Positions 37,636 to 46,999 are shown, counted from the first letter of the stretch. The stretch: 64,000 nucleotides of DNA from Chitinophaga rupis (GCF_900109685.1 NZ_FOBB01000001.1:744001-808000), one strand, 5' to 3'. Made by a program: numbers and translations. Notes: generated from the sequence alone by a model not told the origin.

Positions 37636-39915
37636 ATGCGCCCTGTTCTTTTACTCATTCTCTTATTGCTATGCCTGCACCCTTGCCAGGCACAACCCGT
37701 GCCTATAGGGCATTGGCGGGAACATTTGCCCTATACGCAGGCACAAATGGTGGTAAGCGGTACTGATAAGGTATTTTGCGCCACCGCCTACAACCTGTTT
37801 TCCGTAAGTGCTGAAGATCATGACATTACCCGCTATACCAAGCTGAATGGCCTGCACGATGCAGGGATCAGCGCCATCGGCGCCAATGAGGGCCTGGTAA
37901 TCATTGCTTATGAAAATGGTAATGTAGACCTGCTTCAAAATGAGCAGATCTTTAACATCCCCGACATTTTGCGCAAGAACATACAGGGCGATAAAACCAT
38001 TCACCGTGTTTTCTTTAATAAAGGCCTGGCCTGGTTATGCACCGGCTTTGGAATAGTGCTGGTAAATACCGCTAAGCAGGAAATTGCAGATACCTACATT
38101 ATTGGCGACAACGGCGCCTACACCGCTACCTATGCCGTTACCACAGACGGTGCTTATTTTTACGCGGCCACTGCCAGCGGCATTAAACGCGCACCGGTTA
38201 GCGGCAGCAATTTAGCCAATTACCAAAACTGGGAACCTTTCACGCAGGGCCTGCGCGGCACAGCTGTGCAAGAGGTTGTGTATCTCCCAAACCGCCTTAT
38301 TTGCCGGCAGGGCGATAGTCTTTTCCAATGGCAGCAAAACAGCTGGGCGCCCTGGTATACAGACGGATGGCAGCTGAATAACCTGAGCCTGAACGGCAAC
38401 CAGCTGCTGCTCTGCGAATTACAGCCTGCCACACAGGCTGCCCGCGTACTTAGCCTGGATGGCAATGCCGCCATTACCGCCACCTTACAAAATGAGCTGA
38501 TCAAAACGCCGGCACAGGCTACTGCACTGGGTACAGATATCTGGATAGCAGATGCGCAAAACGGGCTGCTACTATATGATGGTAATGCTTTTACCCGCCT
38601 TACGCCCAATGCCCCCGCAGCTATTGCCGGCGGAAACCTGTTATTCATTAACAACAGCCTGTGGGCCACTGCCGGCGCAGTAGGCAGCAGCTGGACCGCT
38701 ACGGGTAACCGTAATGGTTACTTTGTATTTGAAAACGAGGAGTGGCATAACTATAATTACAGCACACAGCCTTACCTGGATGCCCTTACTGATCTGCTGC
38801 CCATTGCGGCCGATGCTGCCGGCAACCGTTACATAGGCTCCTTTGGCAAAGGCCTGCTGGCGCTGGATGCGGCCGGCAGCCATTCCATTATTCAACAGCC
38901 CACCTTACCCGGCGCGCTGGATGATCCGCTGGCCTGCCGTGTAAGCGGGCTGGCAACGGATCTGAACGGCAATCTTTGGGTAAGCATTTACGGTGCGTAT
39001 AATGATGTACTGGTAAAAAAACCGGATAATACCTGGAGCAGCTTCCGCATTCCCTATGCGCATACCGCCAATGCGGTAAGTGATATACTGATAGATGATT
39101 ACGACCAGAAGTGGATCATTTCCCCGCGGGAGAACGGGCTGTTTGTATTTAACCACGGCAGCGACCTGGCAAATACGGCTGATGACCACTGGATGTTTTA
39201 CCGCAGCGGTGCGGCCCAGGGCAACCTGCCTACGAATGACGTACGCTGCCTGGCAAAAGATAAAGATGGCTGGATATGGGTGGGCACCTCACAGGGCATT
39301 GCCATTTTTCCCTGCGCACAAAATGTATTCAGCACCGGCTGCAGCGCTTACCTGCCTATTGTACAGCAGGATAATTTTGCCGGCTACCTGTTCCGTGATG
39401 AGCAGGTGAACGCCATTGCTGTTGATGGCGCTAACCAGAAATGGGTGGCCACGCAGAACGGCGTATGGCTGATTAACCCTGCCGGCGAAAAAATACTGCT
39501 GCATTTTAGTACGGATAACAGTCCCCTGCCGGATAACGCGGTGAATAAAATTGCCATTAACCCTACCACCGGCGAAGTATTTTTTGCCACCCGCTTAGGC
39601 CTGGTATCTTACCGGGCCAATGCTACAGAAGGTGCGCCCGGTATGCAAAAAGATAGTGTGCTGGTGTTCCCCAACCCCGTGCCCAGCCAGTACAGCGGCA
39701 CCATTGCCATTCGTGGACTGGTACAAAATGCCCGGGTAAAGATCACCGACATCAGTGGCAGGCTGGTATTTGAAACCCGCGCCCAGGGCGGGCAGGCAGT
39801 ATGGAATGGGCAGGACTACACAGGCCACCGCCCGCAAAGCGGCATTTACCTGGTATTTGCAACAGACGATGCCGGTGCTGAACACCTGGTAACAAAGATT
39901 GCGTTTATAAACTAG
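37636..39915 (+). CDS. porZ: PorZ-like type IX secretion beta-propeller protein
   Basis: The 759-residue protein starts MRPVLLLILLLLCLHPCQAQ, then PIGHWREHLPY, as in PorZ. Two beta-propeller domains of the two-component-regulator type follow (repeats such as DKDGWIWVGTSQGIAIF and GANQKWVATQNGVWL). The C-terminal type IX sorting domain contains VFPNPVPSQYSG, KITDISGRLVFE and SGIYLV. PorZ helps attach cargo to the cell surface. The gene lies directly upstream of recO, the neighbour I expect. An upstream ATG would add 20 residues that destroy the signal peptide. Confidence 0.8.
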   Translation: MRPVLLLILLLLCLHPCQAQPVPIGHWREHLPYTQAQMVVSGTDKVFCATAYNLFSVSAEDHDITRYTKLNGLHDAGISAIGANEGLVIIAYENGNVDLLQNEQIFNIPDILRKNIQGDKTIHRVFFNKGLAWLCTGFGIVLVNTAKQEIADTYIIGDNGAYTATYAVTTDGAYFYAATASGIKRAPVSGSNLANYQNWEPFTQGLRGTAVQEVVYLPNRLICRQGDSLFQWQQNSWAPWYTDGWQLNNLSLNGNQLLLCELQPATQAARVLSLDGNAAITATLQNELIKTPAQATALGTDIWIADAQNGLLLYDGNAFTRLTPNAPAAIAGGNLLFINNSLWATAGAVGSSWTATGNRNGYFVFENEEWHNYNYSTQPYLDALTDLLPIAADAAGNRYIGSFGKGLLALDAAGSHSIIQQPTLPGALDDPLACRVSGLATDLNGNLWVSIYGAYNDVLVKKPDNTWSSFRIPYAHTANAVSDILIDDYDQKWIISPRENGLFVFNHGSDLANTADDHWMFYRSGAAQGNLPTNDVRCLAKDKDGWIWVGTSQGIAIFPCAQNVFSTGCSAYLPIVQQDNFAGYLFRDEQVNAIAVDGANQKWVATQNGVWLINPAGEKILLHFSTDNSPLPDNAVNKIAINPTTGEVFFATRLGLVSYRANATEGAPGMQKDSVLVFPNPVPSQYSGTIAIRGLVQNARVKITDISGRLVFETRAQGGQAVWNGQDYTGHRPQSGIYLVFATDDAGAEHLVTKIAFIN

Positions 39916-40010
39916 CTTTTAGCCTTTAGCGGTTAGCTATGTATATTTATGTTAAATTTAGCGCTATGTAGCCGCTGCTAAAAGCTAACGGCTAACGGCT
40001 AATAGCTTAA
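39913..40010. repeat. Facing word repeat, GCTAATAGC family (porZ-recO spacer)
   Basis: The left arm starts with the porZ stop codon (TAGCTTTTAGCCTTTAGC) and runs to about 39940. The right arm at 39974-40008 holds GCTAAAAGCTAACGGCTAAC. TAGCTTTTAGC at 39913-39923 is an exact complement of 39977-39987. The same word fills the recO-lpxH spacer. Confidence 0.75.
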
Positions 40011-40013
40011 AAA

Positions 40014-40751
40014 ATGTTACACAAAACACGCGGCATAGTATTAAGAGTAGTGAAGTATGGTGATACCAGCGTGATCGCAAATATTTTCACAGAGCTTTTC
40101 GGCATTCAATCCTATATAGTGAATGGCGTGCGCAGCTCCAAACCCCAGGCAGCCAAAGGCAACCTGCTGCAGCCCGGTAATATACTGGAGCTGGTGGTAT
40201 ACCACCAGGAGCAAAAGAACCTGCAGCGCATTTCAGAATTTAAATCCGGTTACATTTATACCGCCCTGCATTTTAACGTGGTAAAGAACACAGTAGCATT
40301 GTACATAATAGAGCTGCTGCAGCGCTGCCTTAAACAACCGGAACAACAGCTGGAGCTTTATTATTTGGCAGAACATGCCTTACAGCTGTTAGACAGCAGC
40401 GAGCCGCCTGTTGCTGCTAACCTGCCTTTATTTTTTACGCTGAAGCTGGCGGAAATGCTGGGGTTCCGGCTCAATGGCCGCTGTACGGAATATACGCCTT
40501 ACTTAGATCTGCAGGAAGGTACGTTTGTAGATCTGCCCCCGCATCATGTTAACCACTTAGACCATACCAGCAGTGAACTTACAGACATGCTGTTCCACTG
40601 CCAGGAGCTGCAGGCGCTGGGCGCTATAGCCATGACTAAGGAGCGGAGAAGAAAGTTATTGTATTCCTACCTGGATTTTCTAAAGCTGCACATGCCTGAT
40701 TTTACAGAGCTGCATTCCCCCTCTATACTGCACGAGATCCTGGATGCATGA
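40014..40751 (+). CDS. recO: DNA repair protein RecO
   Basis: The 245-residue protein acts with RecR and RecF to load RecA onto single-stranded DNA. The N-terminal OB fold (TRGIVLRVVKYGDTSVIANIF) is clear, followed by the helical domain. A zinc finger of Cys pairs, present in some RecO proteins, is not evident. It follows porZ by 98 bp on the same strand. Both spacers around it carry the GCTAATAGC word. Confidence 0.92.
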   Translation: MLHKTRGIVLRVVKYGDTSVIANIFTELFGIQSYIVNGVRSSKPQAAKGNLLQPGNILELVVYHQEQKNLQRISEFKSGYIYTALHFNVVKNTVALYIIELLQRCLKQPEQQLELYYLAEHALQLLDSSEPPVAANLPLFFTLKLAEMLGFRLNGRCTEYTPYLDLQEGTFVDLPPHHVNHLDHTSSELTDMLFHCQELQALGAIAMTKERRRKLLYSYLDFLKLHMPDFTELHSPSILHEILDA

Positions 40752-40758
40752 GAAAAGC

Positions 40759-40863
40759 CAGCTATTAGCTTTTTGCTGTTAGCCGCGGTACGTTATATAA
40801 AGTAAACCACTTAACAACAAAAATCAGGTACTAAAAGCTAATAGCCAAAGGCTAATAGCTATA
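40759..40863. repeat. Facing word repeat, GCTAATAGC family (recO-lpxH spacer)
   Basis: AGCTATTAGC at 40760-40769 is the exact complement of 40851-40860. Further word copies lie between them (TTTTTGCTGTTAGCC; CTAAAAGCTAATAGCC). The right arm runs through the lpxH stop codon and its last three sense codons. Confidence 0.75.
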
Positions 40864-41619
40864 TTTCTTCAGCTCTGTTGTTTCCCCGTCAAACACGGCG
40901 TAGGTGAAGTAGTTGATCCAGTCGCCCAGGTTAATATAGCGGCTGTCAGGGCCTACCTTCAGATCCAGCGGCAGATGGCGGTGCCCATAAATGAAGTAAT
41001 CAAAATGCTCTTTTTGTAAGATCTCTTTGCTGTAAATGGCCAGCCATTCATTTTCCTCGCCTAAGAACTTTTCCAGCTCTCCGCCGGTAGCAGCACGGCT
41101 TTTGCGGCTAAAGTAATTGGCCAGCCCAATACCCCAGGAAGGGTGCAGCACGGAAAACAGCCAGCGGCATACGGGGTTACGGAATACTTTTTTCAGGAAT
41201 TTATAACCATGATCGCCAGGGCCTAATCCATCGCCATGGCCAATATAAAAACGTTTACTGCCTAAAGTATAGGTTTGCGGCTCAAAGTATACGGGAATGC
41301 TCAGCTCATCTTCAAAGTAACCATTCATCCACATATCATGGTTGCCAATGAATACGGAAATACCAATGCCTTTATCCGATAATTCCGCCAGCTTGCCTAA
41401 CAGCCGTGTATAGCCTTTAGGGATCACCTGCTTATATTCAAACCAGAAATCAAACAGGTCGCCTACTAAAAAAATATGCTGTGCATCTTCCGCTATTTCA
41501 TCCAGCCATTTTATAATGATCTTCTCTCTCTCCCGGCTGGCAGCCATATTGGGTGCTCCCAGGTGAAAGTCAGACGCGAAGTAGATCCTTTTATTAACAG
41601 GCAGTAGTATGTGATGCAA
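40852..41619 (-). CDS. lpxH: UDP-2,3-diacylglucosamine diphosphatase
   Basis: The 255-residue metallophosphoesterase hydrolyses UDP-2,3-diacylglucosamine to lipid X in lipid A synthesis at the inner membrane. The dinuclear metal site is visible as FASDFHLG (Asp17, His19), GDLFDFW, GNHDMW, HGDG and GHRHLP. Its length and order of motifs match LpxH. The last three sense codons, Tyr-Ser-Tyr, and the stop fall inside a word repeat. It is convergent with recO. Confidence 0.9.
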   Translation of the reverse strand: MHHILLPVNKRIYFASDFHLGAPNMAASREREKIIIKWLDEIAEDAQHIFLVGDLFDFWFEYKQVIPKGYTRLLGKLAELSDKGIGISVFIGNHDMWMNGYFEDELSIPVYFEPQTYTLGSKRFYIGHGDGLGPGDHGYKFLKKVFRNPVCRWLFSVLHPSWGIGLANYFSRKSRAATGGELEKFLGEENEWLAIYSKEILQKEHFDYFIYGHRHLPLDLKVGPDSRYINLGDWINYFTYAVFDGETTELKKYSY

Positions 41620-41626
41620 GAATGAA

Positions 41627-41797
41627 CAATTAATAGTTAATAATTAATAATCAATGGATGAAATTGTTCAGGTTATGATCAGGTGATACATTATCGCCGA
41701 ATTATAAATGAATGATTAATAATCAGTAGCTGAAGCTTGCAAGTTATATTTTATGCAGTACATGCCGCCGGAATTATTAATTCTTCATTATTAATTA
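41627..41797. repeat. Facing word repeat, AATTAATAATTAAG family (lpxH-lipoprotein spacer)
   Basis: The left arm (41627-41652) holds TTAATAATTAATAATC, a middle copy lies near 41705-41724 (AATGATTAATAATC), and the right arm (41772-41797) is inverted, with TTATTAATTA overlapping the stop codon of the lipoprotein. Confidence 0.65.
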
Positions 41798-42231
41798 CCT
41801 GGGGCCATATTGGCGTTTTGATACTCTTCCTGAACGTTGGTAACGTCAATCTTCACCGGGTCATCAAAACCATTGAATAAAAATACTTCCCACGCATACT
41901 TGGATTTGTTCAGGTCAATGGAAAATATTTCGCCATTGCGTTTTACAAAGTGCAGCTTATACTGACTGGTGGGTATGATCTTTACTTTCTGCTTAGTAAT
42001 GAATTCCCTGGCCTCGTTCATGTACTGCTGGTTGGTGGCTACAATACCATCAAAATCCTTAGCGCCAAAATCAGCTTTCAGCTGGCGCAGCTTGCCCGGA
42101 CCAGGCGTATAAAATACTGCACAGCGTTCTTTAATTTCCAGCATGCCCGTTTCGCTGCTGTCAGCGCCACCGCCTGCATTACAGGAAAACAGGGAAAAAA
42201 GGATGGCTGCCGCAATGAGGACCTTCGTCAT
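41791..42231 (-). CDS. Small lipoprotein of unknown function
   Basis: The 146-residue protein has a lipobox (LFSLFSC) near residue 17, followed by Gly, Ser and Asp-rich spacing and a mixed alpha/beta domain with one further Cys near 37. I do not recognise a family. It lies between lpxH and the ftsH-LUD pair, in the same direction. Its last codons and stop lie at the edge of a word array. Confidence 0.6.
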   Translation of the reverse strand: MTKVLIAAAILFSLFSCNAGGGADSSETGMLEIKERCAVFYTPGPGKLRQLKADFGAKDFDGIVATNQQYMNEAREFITKQKVKIIPTSQYKLHFVKRNGEIFSIDLNKSKYAWEVFLFNGFDDPVKIDVTNVQEEYQNANMAPGN

Positions 42232-42253
42232 AGATCGATAATATGCTTAACAG

Positions 42254-42286
42254 AACAGCGTCCCGATAAGCTACCAGGACGCTGTT
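42254..42286 (-). terminator. Hairpin downstream of the LUD-domain gene
   Basis: AACAGCGTCC and GGACGCTGTT pair exactly around a 13-base loop, 27 bases after the stop of the LUD-domain gene on the minus strand. The following T-run is poor. Confidence 0.5.
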
Positions 42287-42312
42287 GTATGATTACTTAA
42301 ATATGTTCTATC

Positions 42313-42948
42313 CTATTCATCCACCAGGAACACGTATACTTCCTTGGGGCCATGCACGCCCACTACCAGTGTTTTTTCAATATCTGCCGTACGGCTGGGA
42401 CCTGTTGCAAAGGAAATGGCCGAAGGCAGCTCCCCGTTATAACGATCCTTTAAGCGGTTGATGGCATCTTTCAGGTCAAACACCAGCTGGTGCGTATAAG
42501 CTATTACCAGGTGTACCGGCGTATATACCGGCAATGCCCGGCCTGATGGCTGTGCCGCGCTCAGTACCATAGTACCGGTGCGGGCTATTAAATATTCACA
42601 GTCGGTAATGGCTGCTTCGGCGCTATGCATATCGCCCTTATTAATAAAGGGCAGCTGCCCCAGCTTAAACGCTTTTAGTAAAGCCGGCGTTTGGCAATAT
42701 ACCTGGCTCCACTCCTTATGTTCGGCCAGCGCCTGCAGGTTCTCCATCAGCTCCTGTTTGCTGGTGCAGTAAATAAACTTACCCTGCAAACGGGCAAATT
42801 CCTCCGCAAACTTCAGCTCCAGCCCTTCGTTCTCCGTTTTAAAAACGGAATTGTTGCCTTCCGAATTAGGGAAAGGCAACTGTACCGACTGACTTAATGC
42901 ATTCCGTACCCGTTTAAGAATATTCTCTTTAGCAGGGGAGATCTTCAT
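42313..42948 (-). CDS. LUD-domain protein, LutC-like
   Basis: The 211-residue protein matches the LUD (lactate-utilisation) domain by its CEYLIARTGTMVLS strand and ATGPSRTADIEKTLVVGVHGP motif. LutC is one subunit of an L-lactate oxidase, but the LutA and LutB partners are not in the window. It starts 6 bp after ftsH, so the two are almost certainly co-transcribed. Its role here is unclear. Confidence 0.8.
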   Translation of the reverse strand: MKISPAKENILKRVRNALSQSVQLPFPNSEGNNSVFKTENEGLELKFAEEFARLQGKFIYCTSKQELMENLQALAEHKEWSQVYCQTPALLKAFKLGQLPFINKGDMHSAEAAITDCEYLIARTGTMVLSAAQPSGRALPVYTPVHLVIAYTHQLVFDLKDAINRLKDRYNGELPSAISFATGPSRTADIEKTLVVGVHGPKEVYVFLVDE

Positions 42949-42954
42949 ATCCCA

Positions 42955-44979
42955 TTACGCATTAACAGGTGTGGGAGAAGGGTTGATGATATCTGCAGGA
43001 TGTACCCCATCTGTAGTCATACCTTCCTTGTTGATGATGTGCTCTTTATGCGTATCATAAGGGCGTTTGCCGATCAGCCTTTCCAGGTCTGCCTGGTATA
43101 ACACCTCTTTCTTCAACAGCTCCTGCGCCAGCACCTTCACATTTTCAATGCGCTCAGTAAGCAGGGCTTTGGTTCTCTGATATGCTTTATCTATCAGCAG
43201 GCGTACTTCTTCATCGATCATTTTAGCCGTTTCCTCAGAGTAAGGCTTGGTAAAAGCCTGGTCACTGTTAGGATCGTAGAAGGAAACGTTACCCACCTTA
43301 TCGTTCATACCATACACAGTTACCATTGCGTAGGCCATGCGGGTAATTACCTGCAGGTCATTCTGCGCACCGGTAGATACTTTGCCGAATACCAGGTCTT
43401 CCACTGCACGGCCGCCCAGGGTCATGCAAATATCGTCCATCAGCTGTTCGGTATTATACAGGTATTGCTCTTTAGGCAGGTATTGCGCATAACCCAGTGC
43501 TGCTACCCCACGTGGTACAATCGTAACTTTTACCAGCGGGTTGGCATGCTCCAGGTACCAGCCGCAAATAGCGTGGCCGGCTTCGTGGTAGGCAATTACT
43601 TCTTTTTCTTCCGGGGAAATGATCTTGTTCTTTTTCTCCAAACCACCAATCACACGGTCTACTGCGTCGTTAAAGTCTTCCATTTCCACTTCGTTCTTGC
43701 CTTTACGGGCAGCTATCAAAGCAGCCTCGTTACATACGTTGGCAATATCGGCGCCGGCAAACCCGGGGGTTTGGGCGGCTAACCTTCTGATATCTAAGTT
43801 GGGAGATTTTTTGATGGGTTTCAGGTGCACCTCAAAAATGGCTTCGCGGCCTACCAGGTCCGGCTTGTCAATGGATATCTGGCGGTCAAAGCGGCCGGGG
43901 CGCAGCAGGGCGCTGTCCAGCACATCCGGGCGGTTGGTAGCTGCCAGGATAATGATACCACTGTCTGTACCAAAACCATCCATTTCCACCAGCAGCTGGT
44001 TCAGGGTGTTCTCGCGCTCGTCATTGCTCATCATCACATTCTTACCCCTTGCACGGCCAATGGCATCAATTTCATCTATGAAAATGATACAGGGTGCTTT
44101 TTCACGGGCCTGTTTAAACAGGTCGCGTACACGGCTGGCGCCTACCCCTACAAACAGCTCCACAAAGTCAGAGCCGGACATAGAGAAGAAAGGCACCTGC
44201 GCCTCACCTGCCATGGCTTTGGCCAGCAGGGTTTTACCGGTGCCCGGAGGACCAACCAGCAAAGCGCCCTTAGGTATTTTACCACCCAGGGCAGTATATT
44301 TTTTGGGCTGTTTCAGGAAATCCACGATCTCCATCACCTCTACCTTTGCCTCATCCAGTCCTGCTACATCATTGAAGGTGATATTTACGCGGGTCCCTTT
44401 ATCAAACAGGGTAGCTTTGGATTTACCGATGTTGAAGATGCCGCCGGGGCCGCCGCTGCTGCCTGCAGGGCCGCCCATTTTACGCATCAGCAGTATCCAC
44501 AGGCCAATGATGAGGATAATGGGTAACAGCAGCTGGAACACCGGTTCAAACCAGCTTTGCCGGTCTACGTAATATACGTTTACCCGGTCCTCTGTCTTCA
44601 CGGCTGTTTGCGCTTTATCCAGGTCGGCTTTAAAGCTTTCCTCGCTACCGATGCTAAACTGAAAATGCGGACCGGGATTGGATGCTCCAAAACGGCCTTT
44701 TGATACTTTTTCGTATTTGGGTTCGTTCAGCTTTTCTTTCTTGATATATACCTCTACATATTTCTTGTTCACTACAACCAGCTTGTCTACATCTCCCGGC
44801 TGTAAATAATCCAGCTGGAACTGCTGAAAGCTGATCTCTTGCGGCTGTGAACGAAAATCGAGGAAGTTCATAGCCAGCAGGGCTATGCCAATAAAGGCAT
44901 ATACCCAGTATATATTGAACTTGGGTCCTTTCTTAGGCGATTTGTCCGAACCTTTCATAAAATTGTTGCCTCTTTCCAT
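42955..44979 (-). CDS. ftsH: ATP-dependent zinc metalloprotease FtsH
   Basis: The 674-residue membrane-anchored AAA+ protease degrades unneeded membrane and cytosolic proteins. It has two membrane segments (near residues 22-42 and 150-165) flanking a periplasmic domain. The AAA domain has Walker A GPPGTGKT near 243-250 and Walker [10 protein letters not shown]. The zinc-protease motif HEAGH lies near 464. It follows rsfS and precedes the LUD gene on the minus strand. Confidence 0.96.
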   Translation of the reverse strand: MERGNNFMKGSDKSPKKGPKFNIYWVYAFIGIALLAMNFLDFRSQPQEISFQQFQLDYLQPGDVDKLVVVNKKYVEVYIKKEKLNEPKYEKVSKGRFGASNPGPHFQFSIGSEESFKADLDKAQTAVKTEDRVNVYYVDRQSWFEPVFQLLLPIILIIGLWILLMRKMGGPAGSSGGPGGIFNIGKSKATLFDKGTRVNITFNDVAGLDEAKVEVMEIVDFLKQPKKYTALGGKIPKGALLVGPPGTGKTLLAKAMAGEAQVPFFSMSGSDFVELFVGVGASRVRDLFKQAREKAPCIIFIDEIDAIGRARGKNVMMSNDERENTLNQLLVEMDGFGTDSGIIILAATNRPDVLDSALLRPGRFDRQISIDKPDLVGREAIFEVHLKPIKKSPNLDIRRLAAQTPGFAGADIANVCNEAALIAARKGKNEVEMEDFNDAVDRVIGGLEKKNKIISPEEKEVIAYHEAGHAICGWYLEHANPLVKVTIVPRGVAALGYAQYLPKEQYLYNTEQLMDDICMTLGGRAVEDLVFGKVSTGAQNDLQVITRMAYAMVTVYGMNDKVGNVSFYDPNSDQAFTKPYSEETAKMIDEEVRLLIDKAYQRTKALLTERIENVKVLAQELLKKEVLYQADLERLIGKRPYDTHKEHIINKEGMTTDGVHPADIINPSPTPVNA

Positions 44980-45099
44980 AATAATCTAGTCGCTCCTTGA
45001 CGGATGTTTATTGCAATGTATTTCGTATTTTTTTTATCGTCAACTATTATTTCTTAATAGTTAACTTTTCGACAGGACTTAGCCCAATACATTTCTAAT

Positions 45100-45501
45100 T
45101 TAATCGAGGTGTTCCAGCCTCTCCGCATCACTCCACATTTCTTCCAGGTTATAGAACTTGCGGGTTTCCGGCTGAAAAACGTGCACCACCACATTCACAT
45201 AGTCTACCAGGATCCATTGCTGGGCGGTAAACCCTTCATGTTTATAAGGTTGCTCAGCGGTTGCCAGCTGCACCTGCTCTTCCACAAAGTCTGCAATCGC
45301 CCTTACCTGTGTGTTGGAATTTGCTTCGCATATGATAAAGAAATCGGCCACAGCTTCCGGGATCTGGCGAAGGTCCAGAGATACTACATTCTCCCCCTTT
45401 TTATCCTGTATGGCCTTAATGATGGTGGTAAAAATCTCACTGTCTCTGCTCAAGCGCGTTGGCGCTTTTTTTCTCGTACTCAGAACGGTTAAGGGTGCCA
45501 A
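45100..45501 (-). CDS. rsfS: Ribosome silencing factor RsfS
   Basis: The 133-residue protein of the Iojap/RsfS family binds L14 and prevents joining of ribosomal subunits in starvation. Family marks are LDLRQIPEAVADFFIICEANSN and the central WILVDYVNVVVHVF strand. It lies 120 bp before ftsH on the same strand and is divergent from birA. Confidence 0.93.
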   Translation of the reverse strand: MAPLTVLSTRKKAPTRLSRDSEIFTTIIKAIQDKKGENVVSLDLRQIPEAVADFFIICEANSNTQVRAIADFVEEQVQLATAEQPYKHEGFTAQQWILVDYVNVVVHVFQPETRKFYNLEEMWSDAERLEHLD

Positions 45502-45715
45502 TAAATTCTTGTTTTTGTTAAAAATAAACTTTAATTATCAAAATTACTAAAGAAGCGGGAAATTCACGCTTATAAGTAACCCGCTGGCCCTGTCCAAATG
45601 TTAAGAAAACAATAAAATGCACTACTTTTCGGCCGTTATTGTTTCATTTTTAAGAAATCAGCTGCAACCTTGCTTTGTGCCTTGTTTGCTGAAAATATTC
45701 AAATAAGAATTTTCC

Positions 45716-46519
45716 GTGATTGGACAGCCATTTTACGTTTTAGACAGAATAGACAGCACCAATAACTATGCCATGGAGCAGGTAAATACAGGGCAAATAA
45801 CGCCTGGTACAGCCTGGTTTGCCATGGAGCAAACTGCCGGAAAAGGGCAGCGTGGTAAACAATGGTTATCACCTCCGGGAGAGAATATAATGCTTACCCT
45901 GGCCCTGCAACCCAACGGGCTGCCGCTTTCCAGGCAGTTTATGCTCAGCGTGGCAGTAGCCCTGGGCGCGGCGGATTTCTTTGCTAAATATGCCGGCGAT
46001 GAAACTTGTATCAAATGGAGCAATGACATTTACTGGCGTGACAGAAAGGCAGGAGGCATACTCATCGAAAATGTGCTGCGTGGCAATACATGGCAATATG
46101 CCATAACAGGCATGGGTATTAACATTAACCAAACCAGGTTTCCGGAGCATTTACCCAACCCGGTATCCCTGCGGCAAATAACCGGTAAAAGCTGGGATGC
46201 CGTAGAGCTGGCAAAGGAGCTGTGCGCCTGCCTGGAGCCCTGGTTAAAACAGCTGCACCCGGCCCATTATAATGAGCTGCTTGCAACTTATAAAAGCCGC
46301 CTGTTCCGCCTCAATGAACCTGGTTTATACCGTATAAGGGAGGAGTATTTTAATGCTAAAATTCCACGTTATGGTACGCAGGTTTTAGATCCTGTAAAAG
46401 ATGAGTATTTCCAGGGCATTATCCGCGATGTGCTGCCTGATGGTAAGCTATGCCTGGAAAAAGACGGCGCCCTGCTGCAGTTTGATTTTGGCGAAGTAGA
46501 ATTTGTGATTGCGAAGTAG
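45716..46519 (+). CDS. birA: Biotin--[acetyl-CoA-carboxylase] ligase
   Basis: The 267-residue enzyme attaches biotin to the carboxylase carrier protein. The biotin/ATP motif GKGQRGKQWLSPPGEN and the KWSNDIYW and KAGGILIEN motifs are clear, and a C-terminal SH3-like domain follows. It lacks the N-terminal helix-turn-helix of dual-function BirA, so it is not a repressor. The start is a GTG; no suitable ATG lies close to the conserved IDSTNNYAM motif. The stop opens a CCATGG word array. Confidence 0.92.
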   Translation: MIGQPFYVLDRIDSTNNYAMEQVNTGQITPGTAWFAMEQTAGKGQRGKQWLSPPGENIMLTLALQPNGLPLSRQFMLSVAVALGAADFFAKYAGDETCIKWSNDIYWRDRKAGGILIENVLRGNTWQYAITGMGININQTRFPEHLPNPVSLRQITGKSWDAVELAKELCACLEPWLKQLHPAHYNELLATYKSRLFRLNEPGLYRIREEYFNAKIPRYGTQVLDPVKDEYFQGIIRDVLPDGKLCLEKDGALLQFDFGEVEFVIAK

Positions 46520-46548
46520 TCCATGGCCGATGGTCCATAGTCCATGGC
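46517..46548. repeat. CCATGG word repeat after birA
   Basis: The array TAGTCCATGGCCGATGGTCC begins with the birA stop codon and continues with TAGTCCATGG. It has the same words as the spacer after gatB (15940-15981) in the opposite orientation. Confidence 0.6.
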
Positions 46549-46999
46549 GTTTTGTGTAGTTATGTATGCTGGTTAATGGCAGTTCTATTCGGGTGCTATT
46601 GGTATGCTTCCCTCCTAAAACAGGCCTTTTATTGCTATGCAACCCTAGTGACATCCCTCCCCCCTACATAAAACCCTACCCGTTTTATTACCCGGTTTAT
46701 TCCTGTAAGGTTTAGCGCAAAACCCTGACCCGAATTGCGCACGGGTTGCACCCGAATTGCGCCCGAATATCAGCCGCATTGCGGAGCTGTTTTATAGCAT
46801 AATGTAATGGAGCTGAGTGATGAAAAGCCGGGCTATTTCTTTTCATTGAGTATGGTGATGCTGATTGATGGCAGGGCGTTTTGCCGGTACAACTGCCGCT
46901 ATTATTTTCAGGCGCCTGTAAAAAGGCGCTATTCTCGTCCTGATATAGGCTTACACCTTTGTTAAATAACCCTGTTTGAAGTTTATAATATCTGCCGGC
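46520..46999. other. Gene-free spacer between birA and the GT39 gene
   Basis: This 480-bp stretch holds the CCATGG array, a C-rich tract at 46655-46681 (a possible G-quadruplex on the minus strand), copy 2 of the dispersed 58-bp repeat and a small GCGCCT/AGGCGC hairpin at 46912-46929. No gene is evident. Confidence 0.6.
46723..46780. repeat. Dispersed 58-bp intergenic repeat, copy 2
   Basis: It aligns gap-free with 5001-5058, with 6 differences in 58. The conserved core has two GAATTGCGC segments and ACGGGTTGCA between them. It lies in the birA-GT39 spacer. Confidence 0.8.

Noticed and set aside
39913..40863. CRISPR-like array
   Set aside because: The word copies are 8-12 bases, degenerate and inverted, with no spacers of even length and no cas genes.
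43619..44572. Long plus-strand reading frame of about 317 codons opposite ftsH
   Set aside because: It is antisense to a clear ftsH, is Ser/Pro-rich as expected of a shadow frame and shows no domain or signal peptide.
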